Positions 27,151 to 36,214 of a stretch of 64,000 nucleotides of DNA are shown piece by piece (within the stretch, counting starts at the first letter, position 1; each line of letters begins with the position of its first letter). Under the pieces are notes generated by a model that saw only the letters and a list, made by a program, of their open reading frames with translations, was not told the origin of the DNA and did not search any database. The stretch comes from Lewinellaceae bacterium. GTDB lineage: Bacteria > Bacteroidota > Bacteroidia > Chitinophagales > Saprospiraceae. The position numbers and the translations under genes were made by a program. The stretch is taken from the NCBI GenBank assembly GCA_024644235.1, contig JAHELJ010000009.1, positions 80,438 through 144,437 on the forward strand, written 5' to 3'.

Positions 27151-28743
27151 TTACTGTATTTTATATACAATTGATGGTAGTGTCCGGTTGGCCACATCGC
27201 CAGGACATTTACATTTGATGTTATCAAATACAAAGATGTCGCCAGGTTTCGCCATTGTCTTCAATGCACCTGCTTGTTGACCGAACTTACCACCTTTATT
27301 CAGAGCAGTTTGTGGATCTTCTCTCTTTGCTGACCGAATCATTGTAAATCCGACAATGCTACAACGAGCATCGAAGTCAAATCCTTCCAGTGTTGGGATC
27401 AAAGCTCCCTGAGCACGGAATTCGCCATTACCCATTGACCCACCCTGCTTACCACTGAGGGTTGGTACTGGATCGGGAATTCGCTTCACCCGAAAATCCT
27501 TTGAAACACTGATACCAGGAGCGGAAACGTTGACCTTTGCAAATTCACCAACTCTGGTTTGTTTACCTACATTAACGATAAACGTACCATCTGGGCCCCG
27601 CCTGATCTTACCCTCACCCGCTCCACTCATGCTCACATTGATGTTGTTGCTGGATACACCTGCTGCAGACACCTCAACTGGATTGTCTACACCGATATAG
27701 AATACGTTCATTTTGGTGGGAGAAACTGTTACTGATCTTTCCCCAACTTCATATTCGAAAGTATTCTTATACGTATTGATTTCGCCCGTCACCGGGTTGG
27801 TCACAGATATTTCGGCAGTGTAGTTCTTAACTCCTACACCGCTGGCGGGAGAAGTCCATCTTGCTACTCCTTCGTTATCTACCCGCAACGGACTTCCATT
27901 GACCTTGATGTTGATCCCGGTATTGGAAGACGCTCCAGCAGATGCACTCAGGAATACCTCTGTCTCAAAAGTCTCGCCGTTGATCACATAAGATTTTTTA
28001 GGCGCAGACACCACTGTAAACTTGTCAAGTACGATTTCTTCACCTCCGACTTTACCCATCAGATAATTCAGTACGGATGCTTCAGTTGCCTTGGCATCAT
28101 TCTTAAATTTGGTGAAAATCGGCATGGTAGCTGCCAGAGGCATTTGACGAAAATTAAAAGCTTCCCAAGAAGCATTCTTACGCTTCTTCTTCGACTTTTT
28201 CCAAGTCTCGTCGTCGATAGCAAGAGCCACCTCCTTTTGGAAAGCTTCCCGATCGTCTTCATCGATCAGCTCAAGAAACTTATCCCGGTACTCTTCTATT
28301 TTCGTCTTTAGCTCAGCTCCTTTACCATTGTCTACAAGGAGACGGGTGGTTACATCCTTATCCTTTTTCCCCTTTAATTCCATTACACCTTGCACTTCAG
28401 TGTAATCACCGTCATCTACCTGACCGCTCTGATCACCTGCTTCATCGATCAGGTCACTGACGATCCCATCTATATATTCAGATAACTCCTTGCTGTATTG
28501 GCGGGCTGGATCTACACGCTCGGCGTATACCTCCAACTCCTTCTTCTTTTTCGCGCGTTCCTTGATGACCTCAGGTAGTTTGCTATTTTGATCATCCAGT
28601 GATTTATTGGATGTCACAAGCCCCTGATCGACCACTTTAAATGCATTGAAAATCTCTGCCGAGACATTCAAGGCAAGCAGTGCTGTCAACACCAAATACA
28701 TGATGTTGATCATCAACTGACGCGGTTCCTTAGGAATTGCCAT
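27151..28743 (-). CDS. gldM: Type IX secretion/gliding motor protein GldM (PorM)
   Basis: GldM forms with GldL the proton-driven motor of the T9SS: one inner-membrane helix followed by a long periplasmic shaft. The 530-residue product matches: an N-terminal helix (about 11-29, in MINIMYLVLTALLALNVSAEIFNAF), a helical region, and several beta domains to the C-terminus, including the conserved VGFTMIRSAKREDP. It lies 34 bases after gldL and 19 before gldN. Confidence 0.95.
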   Translation of the reverse strand: MAIPKEPRQLMINIMYLVLTALLALNVSAEIFNAFKVVDQGLVTSNKSLDDQNSKLPEVIKERAKKKKELEVYAERVDPARQYSKELSEYIDGIVSDLIDEAGDQSGQVDDGDYTEVQGVMELKGKKDKDVTTRLLVDNGKGAELKTKIEEYRDKFLELIDEDDREAFQKEVALAIDDETWKKSKKKRKNASWEAFNFRQMPLAATMPIFTKFKNDAKATEASVLNYLMGKVGGEEIVLDKFTVVSAPKKSYVINGETFETEVFLSASAGASSNTGINIKVNGSPLRVDNEGVARWTSPASGVGVKNYTAEISVTNPVTGEINTYKNTFEYEVGERSVTVSPTKMNVFYIGVDNPVEVSAAGVSSNNINVSMSGAGEGKIRRGPDGTFIVNVGKQTRVGEFAKVNVSAPGISVSKDFRVKRIPDPVPTLSGKQGGSMGNGEFRAQGALIPTLEGFDFDARCSIVGFTMIRSAKREDPQTALNKGGKFGQQAGALKTMAKPGDIFVFDNIKCKCPGDVANRTLPSIVYKIQ

Positions 28744-28777
28744 TATTTGTTGATTTTAATTGATTCACTAAAAGAGA

Positions 28778-29377
28778 TTACACGTCATGTCTAATTGGGC
28801 TGGACATTGCATTAAGCATGTTGCCATAAACATGATTCAATGAACTCAGATTTCGATTGAGTGATGAGATATGATCTCTGTACTCCTTAGTGTCATCTAC
28901 TGTGTCAGACAGCTCGGCCATGGCTTCATTCAGCTTCTGATAGAAGTTGTTCATGGTCTTTACTTGTTGAGCAGTTTGCCCGAAATCGACCTCTTGCAAA
29001 GCCTTGAGCGAACCAAGATTCTTTGACATCCCACGCAGCTCATCCAGCATGCCAGTGAGTTGGGTTTCTACTTTTTCTCCATCTAATGGTCGCATTTTGG
29101 AAGCACCGTTTGTCGCTCCCACTGTCATTGGGGAAATTTTTGATTGATAATCCGCCAGACCTGGATACAACTTATCCCAGTAATAATCTTTTTCCGGGGG
29201 AAGTAGTCCAAGAATTAGGAAGAGGAAAGCCTCAGTTACGAGACCAATTGTGATCGCCAGTCCACCCCAAGGTTCACTATTGATCTTACCCAATGCACCT
29301 ATCATTACCAAGGACGCACCAACACCTATGATTAGGTTCTTTAGGTATTTAAACCAGTTCTGTTTATAGAAAGCCAT
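28778..29377 (-). CDS. gldL: Type IX secretion/gliding motor protein GldL (PorL)
   Basis: GldL is the inner-membrane stator partner of GldM. The 199-residue protein has two membrane helices (about 10-30 and 35-58) with the conserved charged residue in GLVTEAFLFLILGLLPP thought to handle protons, then a cytoplasmic coiled-coil tail. It is preceded by a 199-base gap after gldK that holds a hairpin. Confidence 0.95.
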   Translation of the reverse strand: MAFYKQNWFKYLKNLIIGVGASLVMIGALGKINSEPWGGLAITIGLVTEAFLFLILGLLPPEKDYYWDKLYPGLADYQSKISPMTVGATNGASKMRPLDGEKVETQLTGMLDELRGMSKNLGSLKALQEVDFGQTAQQVKTMNNFYQKLNEAMAELSDTVDDTKEYRDHISSLNRNLSSLNHVYGNMLNAMSSPIRHDV

Positions 29378-29489
29378 CTTAAAACCGTTTTAGTGATATA
29401 ATTAATTAAAGAAAACCAATATCTATTACGTAAATAGTATTAAACTTAGTGTAAAGAACGGGATCTTTATAACTGTGGTTTTCTTTATT

Positions 29490-29509
29490 GCCGGTGCCAT
29501 AGCACCAGC
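29490..29509 (-). other. Hairpin between gldK and gldL without a U-tract
   Basis: The minus strand forms an 8-bp stem (GCTGGTGC with GCACCGGC) closing a TATG loop. No T-run follows, so it is not a standard terminator. It could slow transcription, mark an RNA processing site or protect the gldK message. Confidence 0.45.
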
Positions 29510-29576
29510 TAAAAATGATTATTAATTCGGGAAACGGTCTTGCCAGTATTCTTTTCTTCGAGAAGGGGCTCCTTGC

Positions 29577-30824
29577 TTACCTCCTGAAGTCATTGATCGA
29601 TCTGCCTTGGAATGGCAGCACACATCGAAAACCTACGTAGGATTTAGATGTATCCTGGAATTCCCAGTGCCTTGAGTTCACCTGGAGGAAGTATGCAATG
29701 TCCTTCCAGGAGCCTCCTCGAATCACCTTTCTCTTATACGCCTCGGGATCATCGTCCAACGCTTCATACTGTACGTTAGGATTTAGATCATGTACGAAGG
29801 AGTAGGAATTCTCAACAAAAGCACTGCTGGTCCATTCGGCAACATTACCGGACATATTATAGAGCCCGTAATCATTTGGGTAATAAGCATCTGCACTCAC
29901 CGTATATTGGCCACCATCCTCTGGATAATTTCCTCGACCGGGTTTGAAGTTAGCCAATAGGCAACCCTTAGCATTTCTGATATATGGTCCACCCCATGGG
30001 TACATGGCGTGCTCATGGCCACCCCGGGCAGCATACTCCCATTCAGCCTCCGTCGGCAAGCGAAACTCTTCATTAAATGAGTTTTCTTTAGCACTGTTCC
30101 ATAGCTTACTTCTCCAGTGAGAAAATGCATTTGCTTGCTCCCAGGTGACTCCCACCACCGGGTAGTCATCATAGGCTGGGTGAGAGAAGTAGTTCTTTGC
30201 AATAGGGTCATTATACGAATAAGCAAAATCCCTAATCCAACACAAGGTATCTGGGTATATGTTTGTCTTATCTCGCTTGATAAATGAGCTCCTTGGGGAT
30301 CTTCCTTTATCAGCAGCTGCAGCCTTCAGATCAATCCACTCATAATTGTAAACCATCTGTCCCGCATCTAATTCCCTAAGGTTGCCGAACATATCATCTC
30401 CCTGATAGAACATGTCTTCAAGCGTTTCATCTTGGTAGTCAAGCTCCAAATCCCAGTCGATACGCTCATTTCCAAAGTCATCTTCCACGTAGTCTCCCAT
30501 AATGGCATGAGCTATGGAATCACGAACCCAAAAGACAAATTGTCTATACTCATTGTTAGTAATCTCAGTTTCATCCATATAAAATCCATTGATAGAAATG
30601 GACTTGGGGCGATGAACATAGTAGCGGCTAATATCTTCATCTCCACTACCTAGTTGAAAAGTTCCTGACTTGATGTAAACCATCCCAAAAGGAATGTCAG
30701 CACTCCATTTCGGGCGTTCTTGCACACCTATTAACTCACCCACCGTCTTATTGCTTCCGCCACACGAGGGGAGTAGAAGTGCAGCGGTGACTAGACCAAA
30801 AAAATATACAGCTAATCTTTCCAT
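29577..30824 (-). CDS. gldK: Type IX secretion/gliding lipoprotein GldK (PorK), C-terminus possibly frameshifted
   Basis: GldK is the outer-membrane lipoprotein that forms the T9SS ring with GldN. The 415-residue product has a lipoprotein signal ending in LLLPSC and an FGE-sulfatase/SUMF1-like domain (GMVYIKSGTFQLGS, ETEITNNEYRQF, RLPTEAEWEYAARGG, WTSSAFVENSY, VIRGGSWKD, FRCV). The reading frame ends in GRSINDFRR. At 29595-29602 there is a direct GATC-GATC; with one copy removed the frame reads GRSMTSGGKQ... and stays open for about 22 residues to a stop at 29522. That looks like the original C-terminus, so a small duplication or an assembly error is suspected. Confidence 0.93.
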   Translation of the reverse strand: MERLAVYFFGLVTAALLLPSCGGSNKTVGELIGVQERPKWSADIPFGMVYIKSGTFQLGSGDEDISRYYVHRPKSISINGFYMDETEITNNEYRQFVFWVRDSIAHAIMGDYVEDDFGNERIDWDLELDYQDETLEDMFYQGDDMFGNLRELDAGQMVYNYEWIDLKAAAADKGRSPRSSFIKRDKTNIYPDTLCWIRDFAYSYNDPIAKNYFSHPAYDDYPVVGVTWEQANAFSHWRSKLWNSAKENSFNEEFRLPTEAEWEYAARGGHEHAMYPWGGPYIRNAKGCLLANFKPGRGNYPEDGGQYTVSADAYYPNDYGLYNMSGNVAEWTSSAFVENSYSFVHDLNPNVQYEALDDDPEAYKRKVIRGGSWKDIAYFLQVNSRHWEFQDTSKSYVGFRCVLPFQGRSINDFRR

Positions 30825-30995
30825 TACTTGACCTGTTTGCAGCTACAATTGTATAAAAGAGCTTGTAAAGATAGTTTGATTCAACAATAAGTTTAAAAAA
30901 ATGCCGACGAATTAGAGGGTTTCACTGGACTGACAACGACAAGAACCTTGCCAATATTTTTACTTAGGACGATTTTAAATTTAAGAATCACAAAC

Positions 30996-31985
30996 TTAGT
31001 ATCGAGGATTATAAATTATTTTTTCAGGCCGACCGATCCCAACCTGTTTGTTTAAATCATACTGTACCATCAATTCATGGGTACCATCATTGAAGTTACT
31101 CAGCCCGGATAGCGTGATATCATATGCATACGCCACCTTCAGATTGGAGCTGATCCTCGTGCCGATAAACATTGCCAAAGCATCGATGGTAGTGGCGTTA
31201 TACCCCCGAAAAACTAACCCGCCAAAGTACAAATCCTGGTACTCACCCCTTACCATCAGGTCAATCTGGGTCTGAATCAGATCCGTTTTTGCAAACAGTG
31301 CCGGATACAGAACGATGTCATCAGTTAAGACATAACTGTACTCTGCAAAAACATTCACCGTACGCTTGAGTTGAAAGGAGGTTTCTTCAGCATTGTTGGC
31401 CGTGATTATGTTTCCAAGTGCCTGATCCATTGCTAGTCCAACTTCTATATAGTCATTAGCAAAGTATATACCAAGAGATGCCGTGGGTCCAAGGCCACTA
31501 CCTTTGGTACTCGAAAGAATGGGATCATTGTGAACTATGGTGTTTCCCTCGTAGATGCCATCGGGTGTACGCAGTTTCGACCCATCAATCTTCTTTTGCA
31601 GAATTCCAGCAGAAAGGCCGAAGGAGAATAATCCAAAATCAGTGTCCATCACGTAGTTGTAAGAAGCTTGGAAGCCCAGTGTCTGCTCTGCTCCCAATTC
31701 GTCATGAAAGAACTTAAATCCAGCCCCGCCATTGGCTATATAAAGTGGGAGATGCGCATTAATCTGCTGAAATTTCGGCTGACCCGGAAAGGCTTCCCAT
31801 TGAGATTTCAGCGATCCAGTGACGATCAAGGAGGCATCCATACCACCATAGGCAGGGTTGAACCGATACTTATCCAGCATAGTCATAGTATACTGCGGAA
31901 TCTGTTGGGTAAATGCCCAAACAAAGCTAAATGACAGCAGGATGGTAAACAGCCCAATTCTGGTTTTAAAAGGGTGTACTTTCAC
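30996..31985 (-). CDS. PorP/SprF family type IX secretion membrane protein
   Basis: PorP/SprF proteins are outer-membrane beta-barrels tied to the T9SS, often helping attach or export cargo. The protein shows an N-terminal signal, the family hallmark YRFNPAYGGMDAS just after it, repeated amphipathic strands and the C-terminal GTHELMVQYDL. I use a GTG at 31985 (329 residues) that yields a tidy signal peptide; a TTG at 32018 would add 11 residues. It is directly upstream of gldK, giving the classic porP-K-L-M-N order. Confidence 0.92.
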   Translation of the reverse strand: MKVHPFKTRIGLFTILLSFSFVWAFTQQIPQYTMTMLDKYRFNPAYGGMDASLIVTGSLKSQWEAFPGQPKFQQINAHLPLYIANGGAGFKFFHDELGAEQTLGFQASYNYVMDTDFGLFSFGLSAGILQKKIDGSKLRTPDGIYEGNTIVHNDPILSSTKGSGLGPTASLGIYFANDYIEVGLAMDQALGNIITANNAEETSFQLKRTVNVFAEYSYVLTDDIVLYPALFAKTDLIQTQIDLMVRGEYQDLYFGGLVFRGYNATTIDALAMFIGTRISSNLKVAYAYDITLSGLSNFNDGTHELMVQYDLNKQVGIGRPEKIIYNPRY

Positions 31986-32070
31986 TACGTTTTGAATGAC
32001 TGGTAAGAACACCTTCAATGATCGTCAATTCTTTTCGGAATATCAACTTTCTCAAGTGATCATAACGACA

Positions 32071-32835
32071 TTAAAGTGTCAAAATCAACCCGTCGTATGC
32101 TAAATGGATTCCTGGAGGGAGAGAACCTGACACCTCATCGTGTAGTCCTAGTTGATGACTGATATGAGTCAGGTAGGTTTGCTCTGCGTTTAGATCTATA
32201 GCAAGATCAATCGCCTCGGACAGTGTGAGGTGCGAATGGTGTGGGCGGTGACGAAGGGCATTTAAGACGAGAATTTGACTATCTCGTATTTGATCAGCAG
32301 CCTGGGAGTCGATACGTTTTGCGTCGGTAACATAACTCAGTCCTCCGATTCGGAATGCCAGAACATCACTCATGCCATGAGAGATCTTAATGGGCAGGAT
32401 GTCCAATGCTCCGACTTGAAAGACCTTTCCGGGACTGACATCAACCAACTCGACTGAAGGCCTGCCCGGATAGCCTTTGTCTGAAAAAATGTAATCGAAG
32501 CGCTTTTGCAAAGTACTGTTAACTTCAGTTTCCGCATACAACCTCATGGGTCTACCCAGCATGAAGTTAAAAGGTCGAACATCATCAAGACCTGCCACAT
32601 GATCATTATGCTCATGGGTGACGAGCACCCCATCTAATGAGGTGATGCCAGCCATTAACATTTGTTGTCTGAAATCCGGTCCCACATCAATAGCCAAGTT
32701 CACGTCATCGGCAGTGATTACTGCGGCAGTTCGCAACCTTTGATCATGCTTATCGTCAGATTGACAGACTTTGCAAGAGCAACCAATGACCGGAATGCCT
32801 TGTGATGTTCCTGTACCGGTGAAATGGATCTGCAA
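32071..32835 (-). CDS. MBL-fold metallo-hydrolase
   Basis: A 254-residue metallo-beta-lactamase-fold enzyme related to PhnP/RNase Z-like hydrolases. The opening HFTGTGTSQGIPVIGC, the metal motif THEHNDHVAG (HxHxDH), later histidines in KISHGMSD and THISHQLG, and the acidic VTDAKR are visible. The CSCKVC near the N-terminus could bind zinc, as in PhnP. The start is a TTG, the only codon giving the standard family N-terminus. It follows the small conserved gene by five bases, so they are likely one operon. Confidence 0.85.
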   Translation of the reverse strand: MQIHFTGTGTSQGIPVIGCSCKVCQSDDKHDQRLRTAAVITADDVNLAIDVGPDFRQQMLMAGITSLDGVLVTHEHNDHVAGLDDVRPFNFMLGRPMRLYAETEVNSTLQKRFDYIFSDKGYPGRPSVELVDVSPGKVFQVGALDILPIKISHGMSDVLAFRIGGLSYVTDAKRIDSQAADQIRDSQILVLNALRHRPHHSHLTLSEAIDLAIDLNAEQTYLTHISHQLGLHDEVSGSLPPGIHLAYDGLILTL

Positions 32836-32840
32836 AAGTA

Positions 32841-33113
32841 CTAGGATGTTGGGTCCAGTTTAAGAGCGAGCTGCAATGTACTTAATCCTTTATCGTCAAG
32901 GCTGCCTTGGTCTACTTCGATTTGTTGTAAGATATCCACCAAAGCTTCGATGCGTGCTTCCGTATCAAAGAACTTATTGATTACGGCAATCTTTCGTTCC
33001 TCAACCAGACAAAATCCTGATTGAAAGTTGCCCTTCTCGTATCGTATTTTGTAGTTCAGCTGTTGAAAGAGCTCCTCCAATTTGGTCAATTTCGTCTTCG
33101 ATCCTTTCGCCAT
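32841..33113 (-). CDS. Conserved small protein, function unknown
   Basis: A 90-residue soluble protein with no signal. It has a predicted helix (LEELFQQLNYKIRYEKG), a beta hairpin (FQSGFCLVEERKIAVINKFF) and a second helical part. I have the impression of a small conserved Bacteroidota family, but no function can be named. A TAnnTTTG box lies 28 bases upstream, and the MBL hydrolase follows. Confidence 0.75.
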   Translation of the reverse strand: MAKGSKTKLTKLEELFQQLNYKIRYEKGNFQSGFCLVEERKIAVINKFFDTEARIEALVDILQQIEVDQGSLDDKGLSTLQLALKLDPTS

Positions 33114-33141
33114 CTTTACTTACATCATTGCTGGTAATAAT

Positions 33142-33149
33142 CAAAGGTA
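33142..33149 (-). promoter_or_regulatory. TAnnTTTG box upstream of the small gene and MBL hydrolase
   Basis: The minus strand reads TACCTTTG, 28 bases before the start codon. Confidence 0.45.
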
Positions 33150-33177
33150 GCAAGTATCTTTAAGGTAATAGCTTCAT

Positions 33178-33771
33178 ATGATGAAATCTTATATATTCCT
33201 ATTCTTCTTTCTAATGTTGGCCAGCTGGGGAAGAACGCAAACTTTTGAAGCCGGATTAGTTCTAGGGGTCAATGCCTCACAGGTCAACGGTGATTTCCTA
33301 GCCGGCTACGACAAATTGGGGCTTCACACCGGACTGAAGGTAAGAGTCAGTACCTGGGAGCATATTGAATGGAGCGTAGAATTGTTGCTTAGCCAACGAG
33401 GCAGCCGTCCGGATATATTTACCGAGGATTCCCGAAAGATTCACTTGAACTATGTGGAAATTCCGATACTAATAGGCTTCAAAGATTGGCAGAAGGATGA
33501 CTTTTACAAAATAAGATTCGAGGGTGGTTTTTCTTACGGTCGCTTGGTGGGCCACAAAGTTTCCTTCCAAGGAGTAGAAGAGCAAATTGACGAATTCAAC
33601 AACAATGATCTTTCGTTAGTTATTGGGGCTGCTTTATTCACCAGTGAGAAATTAGGATTCTCCTTTAGATACACGCATTCTGTAGCTCCCCTATTAAATA
33701 ATAAGAACAGCATTGAATTCGCAAGATTGCGTGGTTTCTTCCTGACATTCAGGTCAATATATATGCTATGA
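33178..33771 (+). CDS. Outer-membrane beta-barrel protein (PorT-like family)
   Basis: A 197-residue exported protein with a signal peptide (MMKSYIFLFFFLMLASWGRTQ) and alternating strands, including GLVLGVNASQVNGDFLAGYDKLGLHTGLKV, that match the small outer-membrane barrels of the PorT/OMP_b-brl_2 group. Some members assist T9SS assembly, but this role is not shown here. Its stop overlaps the ppx start in an ATGA, so the two are likely translated together. Confidence 0.75.
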   Translation: MMKSYIFLFFFLMLASWGRTQTFEAGLVLGVNASQVNGDFLAGYDKLGLHTGLKVRVSTWEHIEWSVELLLSQRGSRPDIFTEDSRKIHLNYVEIPILIGFKDWQKDDFYKIRFEGGFSYGRLVGHKVSFQGVEEQIDEFNNNDLSLVIGAALFTSEKLGFSFRYTHSVAPLLNNKNSIEFARLRGFFLTFRSIYML

Positions 33772-34673
33772 AATCCTCTAAAACAGCCGTCATCGATGTG
33801 GGGACGAATACTTTTCATTTACTTATTGTGGATGGAGATGCCGGTGACTTCAACGAGATCCTGCGCAAACGGGTATTTGTAAAGTTAGCTGAAGATGGAA
33901 TTGAAAAATTGGGTGATCGTGCTATGAAAAGAGGATTGGAAACCCTCATCAATTTTCGAAAACTCATTGATCAAAATGAAGTTAGTAGTTGGAGAGTCAC
34001 CGGAACAGCAGCTCTTCGTACAGCTTCCAACGGTTCTCGATTTATGAGGCAAGTTCGAGTGCAAACCGGGTTTGAAATTGAGTTGATCGATGGCCGCAAA
34101 GAAGCTCAATATATTTGCGAAGGGGTAAGACAGGTTTGGACCTACATTACCGAACCTAGTCTGATTATGGACATTGGTGGAGGTAGTGTAGAATTTATTA
34201 TTGCCACTGATGATAAAGTAATGTGGTTGGAGAGCTTCCCCATAGGTATTGCAATTCTCTACCGGAAATTTCACCAGAGTGATCCCATTGCGAGCGATGA
34301 AATTGCCCAACTTGAGCAGTTTGTGCAGGAGGTGCTGCAACCTCTTCAGGTAAAACTTCAGGAGTTTGTACCGGTGAGGTTGGTTGGTGCTTCAGGCACA
34401 TTTGATGTACTCTCAAATATGGCTGGTGGCTCAGAGCATCTTTCATATCATGAGGTTTCCACTGAATTGCTGACCACATTGCTTGACAAAATCGTTGGAA
34501 TGTCTTGCGATGAACGAATCCAGTCGAGAGGGATACCCATGGATCGCGTGGATATGATCGTTGTAGCTGTCTTGCTGATTCAACAGATTCTGAGGATGTA
34601 TACATTTGATTCAGTGGGTTTTTCCAGCTATGCACTTAAAGAAGGCCTTCTTACTGAACTTCTTCAGGTTTAG
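33768..34673 (+). CDS. ppx: Ppx/GppA family exopolyphosphatase
   Basis: A 301-residue member of the actin-fold Ppx/GppA phosphatases, which degrade polyphosphate or pppGpp. The phosphate-binding motifs are AVIDVGTNTFHLLI near the start, SSWRVTGTAALRTASN and IMDIGGGSVEFII. The protein lacks the extra C-terminal domain of long PPX enzymes, as is usual for the short class. The GppA or PPX activity cannot be decided from sequence alone. It overlaps the preceding gene by four bases. Confidence 0.9.
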   Translation: MKSSKTAVIDVGTNTFHLLIVDGDAGDFNEILRKRVFVKLAEDGIEKLGDRAMKRGLETLINFRKLIDQNEVSSWRVTGTAALRTASNGSRFMRQVRVQTGFEIELIDGRKEAQYICEGVRQVWTYITEPSLIMDIGGGSVEFIIATDDKVMWLESFPIGIAILYRKFHQSDPIASDEIAQLEQFVQEVLQPLQVKLQEFVPVRLVGASGTFDVLSNMAGGSEHLSYHEVSTELLTTLLDKIVGMSCDERIQSRGIPMDRVDMIVVAVLLIQQILRMYTFDSVGFSSYALKEGLLTELLQV

Positions 34674-34720
34674 ATTATTCTAAAAATAATTTTAGTTAAT
34701 TTTAAAGAAAGCTATACCAT

Positions 34721-36205
34721 ATGACTGATCTTTTCGAGATCTTTCAACAGGCATGGGCTGTCCGGGCCCTAATTGCATCGGTTTTAGTGGGGATCATGTG
34801 TGGCATCCTGGGTTGTTTCATCGTCTTACGAAACATGGCTTTGATCGGAGATGCCTTATCTCATGCGATCTTGCCAGGGATCGTAGTGGCTTTCATCGTA
34901 TTTGGTTATTCTACTTTGGGTTTTTTCTTAGGTTCGGTGGTAGCCGGACTGGTTACCGCAGTGGGAATCACCTGGATTCAGCAAAAGATCAAAACCAAGA
35001 ATGATGCTGCGATTGGTATTGTTTTTACGGCAATGTTTTCCATTGGAGTCATTGGGATATCGTGGATTAGTAAAGAACAGGGGGTACACCTGGATCTAAA
35101 GGATTTCCTATTTGGGAATGTACTGGGAGTCTCCGATGAAGATCTCTATCTCACGCTTGGTATCACCTTGTATGTCATCTTAAGTGTGGTTGTTTTCTAT
35201 CGATATCTATTCATAACCACATTTCAACCTATCATCGCGGAAACTATGGGAATTTCCACAAAACTTATTCACTACTTTATCATGCTACTGCTTTCTTTTG
35301 CGGTAGTGGCATCATTGCGAACGGTAGGTGTTATTCTAGTGGTAGCGATGCTGGTAACGCCGGCATCTACCGCTCTGCTTTTATCGGATCGATTAAAGAA
35401 GGTTATCCTCCTTTCGGGGTTATTGGGGCTACTCTCAGCAATTCTTGGCCTCTTGGCAGCCATCCTTCTCGACACAACCCCTGGTCCAGCGATGGCGATC
35501 GTTGCTACCCTGATTTATCTTGCTGCCGCTCTTCTGGCACCCAAGAAGGGACTCATTTTCCGATCTCTCCAAAGAAGAAGGTTGGAACGGAAAATTCGCA
35601 TGGAAGATATCATGAAACAATCATATAAGCTTCACCAGCAAGAGCTTCTTACACTCAGCAAGCTGGCGGAGAATATCGAGATAGACACTGGTATGTTAAA
35701 TCGATTACTGAGGAAACTAGAGAAACAGGGTCTGATGCGTCTTGAATCTCAAACTTTGAGCCTTACTGTCAAAGGCATTGATGAAGCAAACAGATTGGTA
35801 AGGGCTCATCGGCTCTGGGAAACATATCTGGTAGACCAGATTGGTCTAAATGAAAAACAGATTCATGCCGAAGCAGAGAAATATGAGCACTTATTGACTG
35901 ATGAGATCCTCGATGAGGTAGATGCCACTCTCGGATACCCTACTACCGACCCTCATGGATCTCCAATCCCTTCAAAGATTGGATCGATACAATCTCTCTG
36001 GCAGCTTGCCAAAGGTGAGAGAACCACTGTAGCCCCGCAGCAGCCAAATCAACTCATTGCAGCTGACCTTTGGAAATTAGGAATTCTGCCCGGCCTAGAA
36101 GTGGAAATAGGTGAAAGAGATGCAGATCATCTCCATGTGAGCGCAAACGGACGAGATATCGCCATTCCAGCCCTCCTAGCGAGGAAGATAAATGTTACCC
36201 GCTGA
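34721..36205 (+). CDS. Metal ABC-transporter permease fused to a DtxR/MntR-like regulator
   Basis: The N-terminal 285 residues form an ABC-3 family permease of the zinc/manganese/iron type with about eight membrane helices (GILGCFIVLRNMALIGDALSHAILPG is the hallmark). The C-terminal part from about 300 is soluble: a winged helix (QELLTLSKLAENIEIDTGMLNRLLRKLEKQG), a metal-binding/dimer region (HRLWETYLVDQIG, HAEAEKYEHLLTDEILDEVDATLGYPTTDPHGSPIP) and a FeoA/SH3-like end. The same permease-regulator fusion is known in chlamydial YtgCR, where the regulator part is released by cleavage. No ATPase or binding protein gene lies next to it here. Confidence 0.88.
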   Translation: MTDLFEIFQQAWAVRALIASVLVGIMCGILGCFIVLRNMALIGDALSHAILPGIVVAFIVFGYSTLGFFLGSVVAGLVTAVGITWIQQKIKTKNDAAIGIVFTAMFSIGVIGISWISKEQGVHLDLKDFLFGNVLGVSDEDLYLTLGITLYVILSVVVFYRYLFITTFQPIIAETMGISTKLIHYFIMLLLSFAVVASLRTVGVILVVAMLVTPASTALLLSDRLKKVILLSGLLGLLSAILGLLAAILLDTTPGPAMAIVATLIYLAAALLAPKKGLIFRSLQRRRLERKIRMEDIMKQSYKLHQQELLTLSKLAENIEIDTGMLNRLLRKLEKQGLMRLESQTLSLTVKGIDEANRLVRAHRLWETYLVDQIGLNEKQIHAEAEKYEHLLTDEILDEVDATLGYPTTDPHGSPIPSKIGSIQSLWQLAKGERTTVAPQQPNQLIAADLWKLGILPGLEVEIGERDADHLHVSANGRDIAIPALLARKINVTR

Positions 36206-36214
36206 ATGAAAGGG

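Noticed and set aside
32833..32840. TACTTTTG on the minus strand as a promoter for the MBL hydrolase
   Set aside because: It overlaps the stop of the preceding gene and the TTG start of the hydrolase, so a start site would fall inside the gene. The two genes are most likely one operon from the box at 33142.
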